The notes under the pieces are model-generated. The model saw only the letters and a list, made by a program, of their open reading frames with translations, was not told the DNA's origin and ran no database searches. This document shows, in pieces, positions 1 through 8,052 of a stretch of 64,000 nt of DNA (its first letter is position 1; each line of letters begins with the position of its first letter). The stretch covers positions 62,733 to 126,732 of the forward strand of contig NZ_LT985324.1 of assembly GCF_900290275.1 (NCBI RefSeq), read 5' to 3'. The stretch comes from Prevotella merdae. Lineage in GTDB: Bacteria; Bacteroidota; Bacteroidia; Bacteroidales; Bacteroidaceae. Made by a program: the position numbers and the translations under genes.

Positions 1-55
1 TAGTTGGAACTACAGCCTTTCAGCTATCCACGTCCAAGGTCGCAGACCTTAATTC

Positions 56-538
56 TCACAATTTGCGCCAAGCCTCGAAGTCCTCTTCATAAAGGCTTAG
101 GTGGTGGCGCACGATGTTCTCGATGATGCCCGATACGCTCATGCGCCTTCCTCCGAGGATGCGGACGACACGATCAAGACGGTCTCGTACATCGGAACTA
201 ACGAAGACTGGCTTGCGGTCGTCAATCCTTGGAACTTGGAGGAAGGTCTGCTGATACTCCTCCAATGTCGCCTTGCGCTGCTTGCCACTGATGCGCTTCT
301 GCGGATTCGGTGGCGATTGAGCCTCGTTCGTTGATGTTTCCTCTCTATAGGGAGTTGTTGCAGCAACTTTCTCTACAATTGCTCTCAACTCTGGGTTCTC
401 TACATCATCATAGAGAGAATTACAACTACTTGGATTGGCTTTGTTGCCATACGTAGATGGTTTAACAAAATCCAAATACTCTTTTTCCATCAGCTCCTTT
501 TGCTCAGGAGCCAAGACTACATCTTTTGTTCTTGCCAT
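56..538 (-). CDS. DUF3408 domain protein of a conjugative transposon
   Basis: A 160-residue protein with a charged, low-complexity N-terminal half and a conserved C-terminal block (DRLDRVVRILGGRRMSVSG, then IENIVRHHL). That block is the signature of DUF3408, a family found almost only in Bacteroidetes conjugative transposons, usually beside transfer or mobilisation genes. The C-terminal block resembles a ribbon-helix-helix DNA-binding fold, which is inference. No transfer genes are visible to the right, so the rest of the element should lie left of the window. It is divergent from the helix-turn-helix gene at 936. Confidence 0.85.
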   Translation of the reverse strand: MARTKDVVLAPEQKELMEKEYLDFVKPSTYGNKANPSSCNSLYDDVENPELRAIVEKVAATTPYREETSTNEAQSPPNPQKRISGKQRKATLEEYQQTFLQVPRIDDRKPVFVSSDVRDRLDRVVRILGGRRMSVSGIIENIVRHHLSLYEEDFEAWRKL

Positions 539-826
539 AGCTTATGCTGTTTTATTTGTTAGTATAGTGGTCACGGTTTGCACCATTGACCGATTGTCGG
601 GTGCAAAGTAAGTGTACTGAGTGCAGCCATGCAACTGATTGGGTGTAACGTGGCAATTTAGTTGTGGCTTGCTTATTTGCATACCGAGATAGTTGTGAGA
701 ACTTCAACGTATTTCTCAACTCATCATTGTTCATGCATTCGTTGCAGTCGTGCAAGTTTTTCTTGTTGTTTTTGGCGTTGAAGTCGGCAAACCCCGGCAA
801 CATACTGCCACAGAAATTGAAAACGC

Positions 827-856
827 TTGTTTTTAGATTGCCGTGCCTTATCTTTG
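827..856 (+). promoter_or_regulatory. Bacteroidetes-type promoter for the HTH gene at 936
   Basis: TTG at 827-829, a 19-bp spacer, and TATCTTTG at 849-856 match the -33 (TTTG) and -7 (TAnnTTTG) elements of the Bacteroidetes primary sigma factor. The gene start lies about 80 bp downstream. The remainder of the 539-935 gap shows no convincing gene. Confidence 0.6.
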
Positions 857-935
857 CACTCACAAACGTGGAGCACAGCATATGCGTGGAGCTTTGCGAC
901 ATATAACATAGTATTAACTTAGAAAAAAGAAAAGT

Positions 936-1247
936 ATGGGATTCATCGTATTCGAGGAAGAGGCATTCAACTATCTTGATGCCCAGTTGGAGAACTTCGT
1001 GAAGCGCATGGACAGAATCCGTGAGCGCAGTGAGGACAAGACCATGAACAAGTGGCTCGACACGCAGGACGTGTGTCAGACGCTCAACATCTGCCCACGG
1101 ACAGTGCAGACGCTTCGGGACAACGGAACTTTGGCTTATACGCAAATCAGCCACAAGACCTACTACAAGCCGGAGGACGTGATGGCTATCGTAGCAGTAG
1201 TGGAGGACAAGAAAAAGGACATGCGCTTTCGCAAGCGCACAGGTTAG
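936..1247 (+). CDS. helix-turn-helix domain protein (element-encoded)
   Basis: A 103-residue protein. Residues 1-38 form a charged helical segment. Residues 39-90 form an excisionase/MerR-like helix-turn-helix (WLDTQDVCQTLNICPRTVQ, then TYYKPEDVMAIV). Such HTH_17-like proteins sit in pairs next to integrases and DUF3408 genes in Bacteroides mobile elements, where they act as excision or transfer regulators. It shares its layout with the next gene at 1330, so the two are probably diverged paralogs. The exact DNA target is unknown. Confidence 0.8.
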   Translation: MGFIVFEEEAFNYLDAQLENFVKRMDRIRERSEDKTMNKWLDTQDVCQTLNICPRTVQTLRDNGTLAYTQISHKTYYKPEDVMAIVAVVEDKKKDMRFRKRTG

Positions 1248-1329
1248 GCAGTCAATATACAACAGCCACTTTATCCAATGCAGCAAGTAAACCGAGTAAC
1301 GTAAGTATCAACAATAAAACGAGACAACT

Positions 1330-1638
1330 ATGAGCAATGAAGTAATGACAAGAAACAGCGAGTGGATGAACCACATCGTGAACCACCTCAACCGAATGGT
1401 TGACAATTTTGAACGTGCCGTGATGAACTACCGCCCCATGCTTGGCGGTGAGCGCTTCATGACGGACAAGGAGCTTTGTGCCAGGCTGCAACTGAGCCGA
1501 AGAACCCTGCAGGACTACCGAAACAACGGTGTCATCCCGTATATCCAGCTTGGCGGAAAGATACTCTACCGCGAGTCCGACATTCAGAAGATTCTCATGG
1601 CTAACTATCGTGAGGCGTACCGAATGAAGGGCTTGTAG
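1330..1638 (+). CDS. second helix-turn-helix domain protein
   Basis: A 102-residue protein with an N-terminal charged helix and a C-terminal excisionase-like HTH (FMTDKELCARLQLSRRTLQ, then ILYRESDIQKIL). It lies 82 bp after the first HTH gene in the same direction and is followed by a strong terminator, so the pair is probably one transcript. By analogy with Bacteroides conjugative transposons it may serve as an excision/recombination directionality factor or regulator. That role is inferred from family and neighbourhood. Confidence 0.8.
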   Translation: MSNEVMTRNSEWMNHIVNHLNRMVDNFERAVMNYRPMLGGERFMTDKELCARLQLSRRTLQDYRNNGVIPYIQLGGKILYRESDIQKILMANYREAYRMKGL

Positions 1639-1677
1639 GAGAAATGCATGTCCTTGATGAGTGGGTGAAATGAACAA

Positions 1678-1733
1678 GGCGACAACGTATAACTCACCGA
1701 GTGTGGCTGTTATAGGTTGTCGCCTCGTTTTAT
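1678..1733 (+). terminator. rho-independent terminator after the HTH pair
   Basis: Arms at 1678-1693 and 1709-1724 pair over about 15 of 16 positions (GGCGACAAC with GTTGTCGCC at the base) and are followed by a T-rich tract TCGTTTTATT. Confidence 0.7.
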
Positions 1734-1875
1734 TGGCTATACCGAGTTGTTCGTGTTTGCCGGGTATCATTTGTGTTACCTGTATAAATCTAATACCATG
1801 CTAAAACACACTGCGGTGGTTCGCCCAAGTGGCTGGAGGCGCAAAGCCTCCAAGGAACGTTGCTTTATGGCAGGT

Positions 1876-2238
1876 CTATGCCATTGCATTCTCTGTAAAG
1901 ATACAGACCAGTTTAGTGCGGCTTGTCTGTCTGCCGATGACGGACTGCATGATGAACTCCCGAAAGGCTCTGCTCTCAATGCTGTCAATACGGAAGGCTA
2001 CCGCAATGACGAGTTCAAGGCTATACACATCATAGCTGATGCGGTCGTTCTTCCTGACATGATGGCGTACACCCTGCTCTTTCAGAATGCCGTCCTTGAA
2101 TACAGCCTTGACAGCCTTGCGCACATAGCAGCCGAACACATTATACATGTCGGCAATCTCCTGCATGGTCATCCATACAGTATCGGTCGGCATGGATACC
2201 GTTCCGCTCTCGCTGATAGTTATAACTCCTCTGTTCAT
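1876..2238 (-). CDS. short RhuM-like (Fic/DOC N-terminal-like) protein
   Basis: A 120-residue protein. It reads like the N-terminal DNA-binding-like half of the RhuM family: an HTH-type segment (TMQEIADMYNVFGCYVRKAV), then a hydrophobic segment with YDVYSLELVIAVAFRIDS and REFIM. The full-length RhuM relative in this window (28843) shows the same order of motifs (LSLDQMAELF, YYNLDMIISVGYRVHS). Its ATG overlaps the stop of the upstream integrase by 4 nt (ATGA), which suggests translational coupling. Function is unknown; it may modulate the integrase or be addiction-like cargo. Confidence 0.6.
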   Translation of the reverse strand: MNRGVITISESGTVSMPTDTVWMTMQEIADMYNVFGCYVRKAVKAVFKDGILKEQGVRHHVRKNDRISYDVYSLELVIAVAFRIDSIESRAFREFIMQSVIGRQTSRTKLVCIFTENAMA

Positions 2239-3458
2239 TTTTCGTCCTCCTTATTTCTCTTTTGGTCAGCTTCTTTTGTTTTTCTGCGTTGCATCAGTTT
2301 GTCCATGTCTATGGAAATCTTGTTATCGGTGATAACGGCATAGATTTGGGTGCTTCGCAGATTGGAATGTCCCATCATCTTGGCAACGCTTTCCATTGAT
2401 ATGCCCGAAGTAACCATGTTTACTCCGAATGTATGTCTTGCAACATGTGCGGTAAGGTTCTCATTGATACCCAAAGCCACACCGAGTGAATGAAATTCAA
2501 ACCACATGGAATCACGTGAAGAAAGAGGGAAAACAGGTTTGCTATCATCCGCTGTATTGTATAGCGACATTATTTGTTCAGCTATCGGGTGCAAGGGAAT
2601 GAACGCTTCGTTGTTGGTCTTTGCTCTTTTCTCACGGATGTATTTTCTACCGTCTGCCGTCATACCGATATGGTGTGGATACAGGTTACGTAAATCGACA
2701 TAAGCCAAACCTGTAAGGCTGGAGAAAACAAACATTCTTCGTGCCAACTCCAAAGCCTTATCCTCCATAGGAGTCTCCATAATGAGCAGCAAGTCATTTC
2801 TGGATATATGTCTACGCTTTGGTGAGCCTTTCTTTTCATATCCGACATCTTCCAATGGATTGAATTTCAGTAGACCTCTGTCAACAGCGATATAAACCAA
2901 GCGTTGCAACCAACAAAGATTATGGTTCGTATTGGATGCACTATACCCTTTGCCAATCAAGAACAACTTATAAGATTTGCCAAATTCCTCAGTCAAATCT
3001 TCAAATGCAATGTCATTCATTCCTCGTAACCCGATGAACTCTCGCAAGTTGAGCTGCGATGTCTTAGATTGGCGATAAGAAGATGTTGAGTTAATACGGA
3101 TGGAGCGCAGCCTAAGGCGTTCACGCTCCTCCTCGCCAGTGGCAAGCAATATCATCGGGATAGTATTTGCATCAACAATAACATTCTTCAGAATCTCGGC
3201 GGTAATGATGCCCTTTTCCTTTGTTGCCTGCTCGTAGGCTTCGTCAATTCTTAGTCTGAACGCTTGCAGTTGTCCGTTCACTCTTGCATTCTTGGCTTCA
3301 CCTTTTTTCGTGTCCCATTCTTCGGGAGCACAGTAAAGACCTGTTGCTATGGCTGACACTTTGCCGTCAATCGTGATACGGCAAAATATAGATGTGGTTC
3401 CGTCTGCCTTTACTCTGCCACGGTTGATATAATAAAACTGCTTGTATGTACTTCTCAT
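2235..3458 (-). CDS. tyrosine recombinase (integrase), Bacteroides type
   Basis: A 407-residue phage-integrase-family protein. It has an N-terminal arm-binding domain (1-90), a SAM-like core-binding domain (about 115-205) and a catalytic domain (about 215-385). The visible catalytic residues are R341 (HVARHTFG), H364 (MMGHSN) and Y373 (TQIYA). The usual first arginine is absent: the box reads SSLTGLAYVDL, as in several Bacteroides integrases such as IntDOT. It is coupled to the small RhuM-like gene downstream. It probably integrates and excises the element whose end occupies 1-4,720. Confidence 0.9.
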   Translation of the reverse strand: MRSTYKQFYYINRGRVKADGTTSIFCRITIDGKVSAIATGLYCAPEEWDTKKGEAKNARVNGQLQAFRLRIDEAYEQATKEKGIITAEILKNVIVDANTIPMILLATGEEERERLRLRSIRINSTSSYRQSKTSQLNLREFIGLRGMNDIAFEDLTEEFGKSYKLFLIGKGYSASNTNHNLCWLQRLVYIAVDRGLLKFNPLEDVGYEKKGSPKRRHISRNDLLLIMETPMEDKALELARRMFVFSSLTGLAYVDLRNLYPHHIGMTADGRKYIREKRAKTNNEAFIPLHPIAEQIMSLYNTADDSKPVFPLSSRDSMWFEFHSLGVALGINENLTAHVARHTFGVNMVTSGISMESVAKMMGHSNLRSTQIYAVITDNKISIDMDKLMQRRKTKEADQKRNKEDEK

Positions 3459-3489
3459 TGTTATGTTCCTTTCTTATTTTGTGAAAATA

Positions 3490-4719
3490 TTACAGGACAA
3501 ACTTGAAGTCCTTGTTGGCTTCGATAAACTTGTCCATATCCTCAAATAGCTTTTTCGGGGTGACACGTGCATAGATTTGCGTGGTCTGAATGTTGTTGTG
3601 ACCAAGCATTCTGCTGATAGTCTCTATCGGAACACCTTCTTCGAGCGTAACGAGCGATGCGAAACTGTGCCGTCCAACATGATAGACCAAATCCATACTT
3701 ATGCCAGATAGTACTCGGAGACTTTTCATATTACCTCTCAGCACTCGAAATTCCTGTGGCGGTAAAAGAGTAGGTCTTGTCGGGTCTTTGTATTTCTCCA
3801 ACATGGCAAGCGCCTCTGGCAGTAACTTCACACGTGCAAGCATCTTGTTCTTCTTTCTGTGGTATTTCAGCCAAAGGCTGCCCTCCTCGTCACGAAAGAG
3901 GTTTTCTTCCGTGATAGAAACAGTATCGGCGTAAGCCGTGCCCGTATAGCAAGCGAAAAGAAAAAGGTCACGGGTCAAAGCCAACGATTTTCTTCGCTCT
4001 GGTATTTCGAGGTCACGAATTTTCAGGAAGTCCTCACGTGTCAATGCCTTTGGTGGATTCTCTTTCTTTTGAGGTAGCTTGAAGTGCATAAAATGATAAC
4101 GCTCGGAGTGTCCTGCCTTGAAAGCTATTCGGCAGGTCTTCTTCAAGATGGCGAGATAGTGGCGGACTGTATCAAGTGCAAGACCTCTCTGGTCCAAGCA
4201 AAAGTCCATGTACTCACGGATAAACTGCTCGTCAAGCTCACCGAATGCCACATCGTCAGTTCCATAACGCTTCTTGACGAACAATCCCAATGTCAGGCGA
4301 GTGTACTGGTAGTTTGGCAGCGTGCCTTTCTTGTAGTCGATGCCGATTCTTGACTCAATGTCCGCAATGATGGCGTCAAGCTGCTTCAACAAGGTCATCT
4401 GAGTGTCTGCACTGCATTGAAACAGATCCTTTATCGCCTTTGCGTCAAAATCCGTCTTGCGCTCCACAAGTGACTCGTAGGCTGAGTTTATTGCCAGCAA
4501 CAGCTTGTCAATCTTGGCGTTCACTTCCACAGCCTCCTTGCTCTTGCCGTCAAGTCTGCTCTCACGTGGATTCCATAACTTTGGCGTACATGACAACTTG
4601 CAACCGAACTGCGCCATTGTTCGGTTGAGGGTGATGCGTCCCATGATGGGAGCCTTACCGTTCTTGTCCAATCCGCTCTTTTTAAGGTAGAGCAGCACCT
4701 TGAATTTTTCAACTTTCAT
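3490..4719 (-). CDS. tyrosine recombinase (integrase), second copy
   Basis: A 409-residue tyrosine recombinase. The start at 4719 (MKVEKFKVLLYL) is chosen because the N-terminal beta-strand domain of the family begins there; an in-frame extension to 4812 encodes atypical sequence. Catalytic residues are R350 (HVGRHSFA), H374 (MLGHNN) and Y383 (TQIYARVT). As in the neighbouring integrase, the first arginine position is replaced (ACYTGTAYADT). It is about 30 bp upstream of the other integrase in the same direction. Paired integrases are common in Bacteroidales integrative elements. Confidence 0.9.
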   Translation of the reverse strand: MKVEKFKVLLYLKKSGLDKNGKAPIMGRITLNRTMAQFGCKLSCTPKLWNPRESRLDGKSKEAVEVNAKIDKLLLAINSAYESLVERKTDFDAKAIKDLFQCSADTQMTLLKQLDAIIADIESRIGIDYKKGTLPNYQYTRLTLGLFVKKRYGTDDVAFGELDEQFIREYMDFCLDQRGLALDTVRHYLAILKKTCRIAFKAGHSERYHFMHFKLPQKKENPPKALTREDFLKIRDLEIPERRKSLALTRDLFLFACYTGTAYADTVSITEENLFRDEEGSLWLKYHRKKNKMLARVKLLPEALAMLEKYKDPTRPTLLPPQEFRVLRGNMKSLRVLSGISMDLVYHVGRHSFASLVTLEEGVPIETISRMLGHNNIQTTQIYARVTPKKLFEDMDKFIEANKDFKFVL

Positions 4720-4849
4720 CTGCTTACTTTTTAGTTTGCAAAAATAATCAATCAGTAAGCATTCTCCGTCATTGAAAGTTGTGCAGAACTGTGCAACAAA
4801 CACTGGTGACAAACTATTTGTTTTTCACCTCGTTAGCAGTGTTGGTTTC

Positions 4850-4880
4850 GGTAACTGACCGCTAACGGTTTGGTAACTGA
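4850..4880. repeat. direct repeats upstream of the integrase, possible recombinase sites
   Basis: GGTAACTGA occurs at 4850-4858 and 4872-4880 (22-bp period), with the related inverted words CGTTAGC (4831-4837) and GCTAACG (4861-4867) beside and between them. Repeats in front of an integrase gene often mark arm-type binding sites or an attachment region. This is inference. Confidence 0.35.
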
Positions 4881-5002
4881 AATAACTCAATATCCTGCTC
4901 GGTTTTGCTTTGCAGCCAATTGGCAGAATTATGAAATATTGCTCATTCTCAACCACTTGCAGTTCATTTCTCTCATCTTCACTTTCCGTTGCTTTTGCTT
5001 AA

Positions 5003-5179
5003 ATTGTGCAAAGACGTCGCCATACTTTCGCCAGTACCGTTACGCTCGCCAACAACATATCGCTTGAAGTCATATCAAAAATGATGGGGCATACCAATAC
5101 TCGTATGACCAGTCGTTACGCAAAGTTGATTGATAAAGCGATAGGTGAACAGATGGATAAGATAGCTGACACATTCTAA
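5003..5179 (+). pseudogene. C-terminal remnant of a tyrosine recombinase
   Basis: The forward frame from 5003 to a TAA at 5177-5179 encodes the end of a tyrosine recombinase: RRRHTFAST (second catalytic arginine, codon 5018), then ISLEVISKMMGHTNTRMTS (catalytic histidine) and RYAKL (catalytic tyrosine position), ending in KIADTF. A stop codon lies directly upstream (5000-5002) and no core-binding domain is present. It is therefore a truncated copy left by an earlier integration or deletion. It points the opposite way to the two intact integrases. Confidence 0.75.
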
Positions 5180-5259
5180 GTTAGTTTTGCATTTGAAACC
5201 AACGATGCATAATATGTTAAACTTTATAGAATCAGAAAAATATATGAGCAAAATAAGAA

Positions 5260-5442
5260 TTGAAACGAAATTTTATTTGTTATTTTGTAGCTGTGATAAC
5301 AGCTATGTTATTTTATTTCAGGAGCATCCGCCTGATTAAACAAAGGAAAGACGTTTTAACGCAAGTATGTCCTACTGCCAGTGAAGGGAACAGGATATTT
5401 AGAGTTAACATGTGTAACAAAAAAGAAATGCTTATGGTATAA
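5260..5442 (+). CDS. possible small membrane-leader ORF, unrecognised
   Basis: An open frame of about 60 codons with a TTG start. It has a basic N terminus and one hydrophobic segment (ICYFVAVITAMLFYF), then a polar tail with several cysteines. An alternative ATG at 5245 is in another frame and stops early, so this may be a frameshifted remnant of a small secreted peptide gene. I do not recognise the family, and this may not be a gene. Confidence 0.2.
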   Translation: MKRNFICYFVAVITAMLFYFRSIRLIKQRKDVLTQVCPTASEGNRIFRVNMCNKKEMLMV

Positions 5443-5505
5443 AAGTGAACAAGGAGTAGATGTATATAAATATGATTCTATCAATTTTGTAGATGACTAC
5501 TCTCT

Positions 5506-5988
5506 GTGAGCGAACAAGAAAATTTGTTTGTGCAGTTGGAGAATATTATTCACGAGGATAAGAAGCTCACTCCAAAAAGTGTAGAAGTTCTTAATAAAAT
5601 CCTGTCTCCAAGAGGTTATAAAATTGTAGCCAATCCCATAAGAGAAAGGAAATTTACACAAGAACTCGCATTAAGAATAGAAACAATGTATTATGAATTT
5701 AAAACAGATATAAAAAATGCAGGAAATCATAAGTCGGAAAGAATAGTTCGTGATAGGTATTTCCAGTTGGTATATGCTATTCTCCAACGAGAGAAATTTG
5801 GCATAGCAAATGATAAAAATAAACTTATCAATATCTCTTGCTGTAGATTTGCAGCAATGTATCATATTAATCGCAAAACTCTTGCTGAAAATAAATGTCG
5901 GGCAGATTTATATGTAATACAAGGTGATAAACTTAAAGAACTCAAACCGATATATGATGAGATAAGAAAGAGAATTATTAATTTATGA
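5506..5988 (+). CDS. hypothetical protein, 160 aa
   Basis: A mostly helical, charged protein of unknown family. The frame opens after a TGA at 5494, and the only available start is GTG at 5506 without a clear ribosome binding site. Either the GTG is used or the 5' end has been lost. The C-terminal third (NISCCRFAAMYHINRKTLAENK) could be a helix-turn-helix, which is a weak inference. Its stop (5986-5988) abuts the position where the convergent VirE_N gene is predicted to have ended before the group II intron arrived. A strong terminator follows at once. Confidence 0.5.
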   Translation: MSEQENLFVQLENIIHEDKKLTPKSVEVLNKILSPRGYKIVANPIRERKFTQELALRIETMYYEFKTDIKNAGNHKSERIVRDRYFQLVYAILQREKFGIANDKNKLINISCCRFAAMYHINRKTLAENKCRADLYVIQGDKLKELKPIYDEIRKRIINL

Positions 5989-6000
5989 TTTATAGCTTTT

Positions 6001-6036
6001 AAAGGCTTGGAGATATGTTTCTCTGAGCCTTTTTTG
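6001..6036 (+). terminator. terminator used as group II intron target
   Basis: AAAGGCTTGGAGA (6001-6013) pairs with TCTCTGAGCCTTT (6020-6032), followed by a run of T. It ends the 160-aa gene. The group II intron begins three bases after the T run. Class C bacterial introns characteristically insert just downstream of such hairpins. Confidence 0.8.
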
Positions 6037-6461
6037 TAGTACGCTCGGCATGAGCATTGTCTAACGGGTGAAAGTCCCGAGCAAGCCCTAATAGCGGGAA
6101 TTGCATAGTCAAAGGCAAGGGTGTTCATCGCGAGATGAAATCTGAAGGAAGCCCAAGACAAACATCTGACCTAACGGACAGAAACTTCATATAAGGCATG
6201 TGACCGTGGGTGAGGTTGCTATTCAAACCAAAGCCCAATAGCTATTCGGAACGGTCGGTGTAAATGAAGTAGGTATAAGATGGAAAGACAACGCCCTTAT
6301 CCGAGGAGGTCTCACGGACGCTTCAAATAGTTGTTTTTACGAAAGAAGTGGAGTAAAGCTTGCCGTGAGAAGTCAGCAGACGTCATAGTAGTGCAACAAT
6401 CGATAACGTTGCACGAAGGGCTGAACCTAACAATTAAACGATAGTAATTGAAACATACCTT

Positions 6462-7868
6462 ATGAAGGAAAGAATGCAGAAAACATTATCCCAAGTTAAT
6501 GGCTGCCCCCAAAGAAATAGGTCGGAAACCGAATGGTATGGGGGAGTGCAGACCTTCATGTGGATGTGTGAAGACAACATCGTGGAAGTACCATTCGACA
6601 AGGAACACCTTTTCGAGCAAATTCTTAGTCCCACAAATCTCAATCGAGCATACAAAGCAGTTATGAGAAACAAGGGCTGTGGTGGTATCGACAAGATGTC
6701 GTGCGAGCAATTGTTCCCATGGCTCCTGACCAATAAGGATGAACTCACCCGTTCCTTGATGGACGGTTCTTACCGTCCGAACCCAGTAAAAAGGGTAGAA
6801 ATACCCAAGGACAATGGCAAGATGCGCCTGTTGGGAATACCTACAGTAGTAGACCGTCTGGTGCAACAAGCCATCAACCAAGTATTGACTCCCATCTATG
6901 AGAACCAATTCTCCAAGACGAGCTACGGCTTCCGTCCGAGAAGAGGATGCCATGACGCACTACGAGGAGCGCGAAGGATAGTCAACGAAGGCTACATATA
7001 TGTAGTCGACCTTGACCTTGAACGCTTCTTCGACACGGTGAGCCATAGCAAACTCATAGAAATCCTCAGCCGTACGATAAAAGACGGCAGAGTGGTCAGT
7101 CTTATACACAAATATCTCCGAAGTGGTGTAATGAACAAAGGTTTGTTTGAAGCGAGCGAGGAAGGAACTCCCCAAGGCGGTCCGCTAAGTCCATTGTTGA
7201 GTAACATAATGCTCAACGAATTGGACAAGGAACTTGAACGCAGAGAACTCCCCTTTGTGCGCTATGCCGATGACTCGATGATATTCTGCAAGTCCAAAAG
7301 GGCTGCAATGCGAGTGAAGGAGTCTATAACCCGATTTATAGAGAATACTCTATATCTCAAAGTCAACAAGGAAAAGACCGTAGTGTCGTATGTGCGCGGA
7401 GTGAAATACCTCGGCTACTCCTTTTATGTGATGAAAGGCGAATGCCAACTCACGGTGCACCCAAAGTCCAAAGCCAAGATGAAGTCAAGGTTGAAAGAAC
7501 TGACAAACCGCAGCAATGGATGGGGATATGCCAAGAGAAAGCAGAAGCTGAAAGAATACATACGAGGTTGGGTCGGCTATTATCACTTTGCCAATATGAA
7601 GCGTCTCTTGCTTGTAACAGACGAATGGTTAAGACGTAGAATACGCATGTGTATATGGAAAGCTTGGAAGAAAGTCAAGACAAAAGTGGCAAACCTCATT
7701 AGATGCGGTATCAATAAATACCAAGCATACGAATGGGGTAACACTCGCAAGGGCTATTGGCGAATAGCTGACAGCCCTGTTCTAAAAAGGGCGATAGATA
7801 ACAATAAACTACGCTCCGCAGGGTATGCTACTTTAATGGAGGCGTATCTCGAATGGTATCCAAAATAG
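6462..7868 (+). CDS. ltrA: group II intron reverse transcriptase/maturase
   Basis: A 468-residue intron-encoded protein. The reverse-transcriptase fingers/palm span about residues 60-300 (YGFRPRRGCHDAL, VVDLDLERFFD with D183, TPQGGPLSP at 236-244, YADD at 268-271). The maturase (GIIM) domain spans about 360-440 (KEYIRGWVGYYHFA, WLRRRIRMCIWKAW, KGYWRIADSP). There is no C-terminal HNH endonuclease, as in class C introns, which use single-stranded or replication-fork targets. The frame is intact and all catalytic residues are present, so the protein could act in trans even if this intron copy is dead. Confidence 0.95.
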   Translation: MKERMQKTLSQVNGCPQRNRSETEWYGGVQTFMWMCEDNIVEVPFDKEHLFEQILSPTNLNRAYKAVMRNKGCGGIDKMSCEQLFPWLLTNKDELTRSLMDGSYRPNPVKRVEIPKDNGKMRLLGIPTVVDRLVQQAINQVLTPIYENQFSKTSYGFRPRRGCHDALRGARRIVNEGYIYVVDLDLERFFDTVSHSKLIEILSRTIKDGRVVSLIHKYLRSGVMNKGLFEASEEGTPQGGPLSPLLSNIMLNELDKELERRELPFVRYADDSMIFCKSKRAAMRVKESITRFIENTLYLKVNKEKTVVSYVRGVKYLGYSFYVMKGECQLTVHPKSKAKMKSRLKELTNRSNGWGYAKRKQKLKEYIRGWVGYYHFANMKRLLLVTDEWLRRRIRMCIWKAWKKVKTKVANLIRCGINKYQAYEWGNTRKGYWRIADSPVLKRAIDNNKLRSAGYATLMEAYLEWYPK

Positions 7869-7870
7869 GA

Positions 7871-7902
7871 ACCGCCGTATGCGGAACCGCACGTACGGTG
7901 GT
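7871..7902 (+). ncRNA. group II intron domain V
   Basis: A 32-nt hairpin: ACCGCCGTA pairs with TACGGTGGT around a two-base bulge, and TGCGG pairs with CCGCA at the tip (bulge CG on the 3' side). Shape, bulge and position just after the maturase stop fit the catalytic domain V. The CGC triad in the 5' strand fits class C introns. Confidence 0.8.
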
Positions 7903-7985
7903 GTGAGAGGTCGGAAAACGAAAGTAGGAAGAAAACTGCTTCGGAGGGCACTGAAAAAGTCCCTTGCGATATATTTATCAATTAT

Positions 7986-8021
7986 AATCTGCACATAATT
8001 TGGCTATGTGCAGATTTTTTT
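7986..8021 (+). terminator. terminator inside the left end of the IS
   Basis: AATCTGCACATA (7986-7997) pairs perfectly with TATGTGCAGATT (8005-8016), followed by a T run. It would block read-through from outside into the transposase gene. Confidence 0.8.
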
Positions 8022-8052
8022 GTACCTTTAAGGAATAAAATCCAAGGTACTT

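Noticed and set aside
552..1286. Long minus-strand frame of 244 codons
   Set aside because: It is antisense to the HTH gene at 936 and to its promoter, cysteine/histidine-rich without family resemblance.
1831..1852. TGGAGGC hairpin as a terminator for the RhuM-like gene
   Set aside because: The stem is only 7 bp with no T run in either direction.
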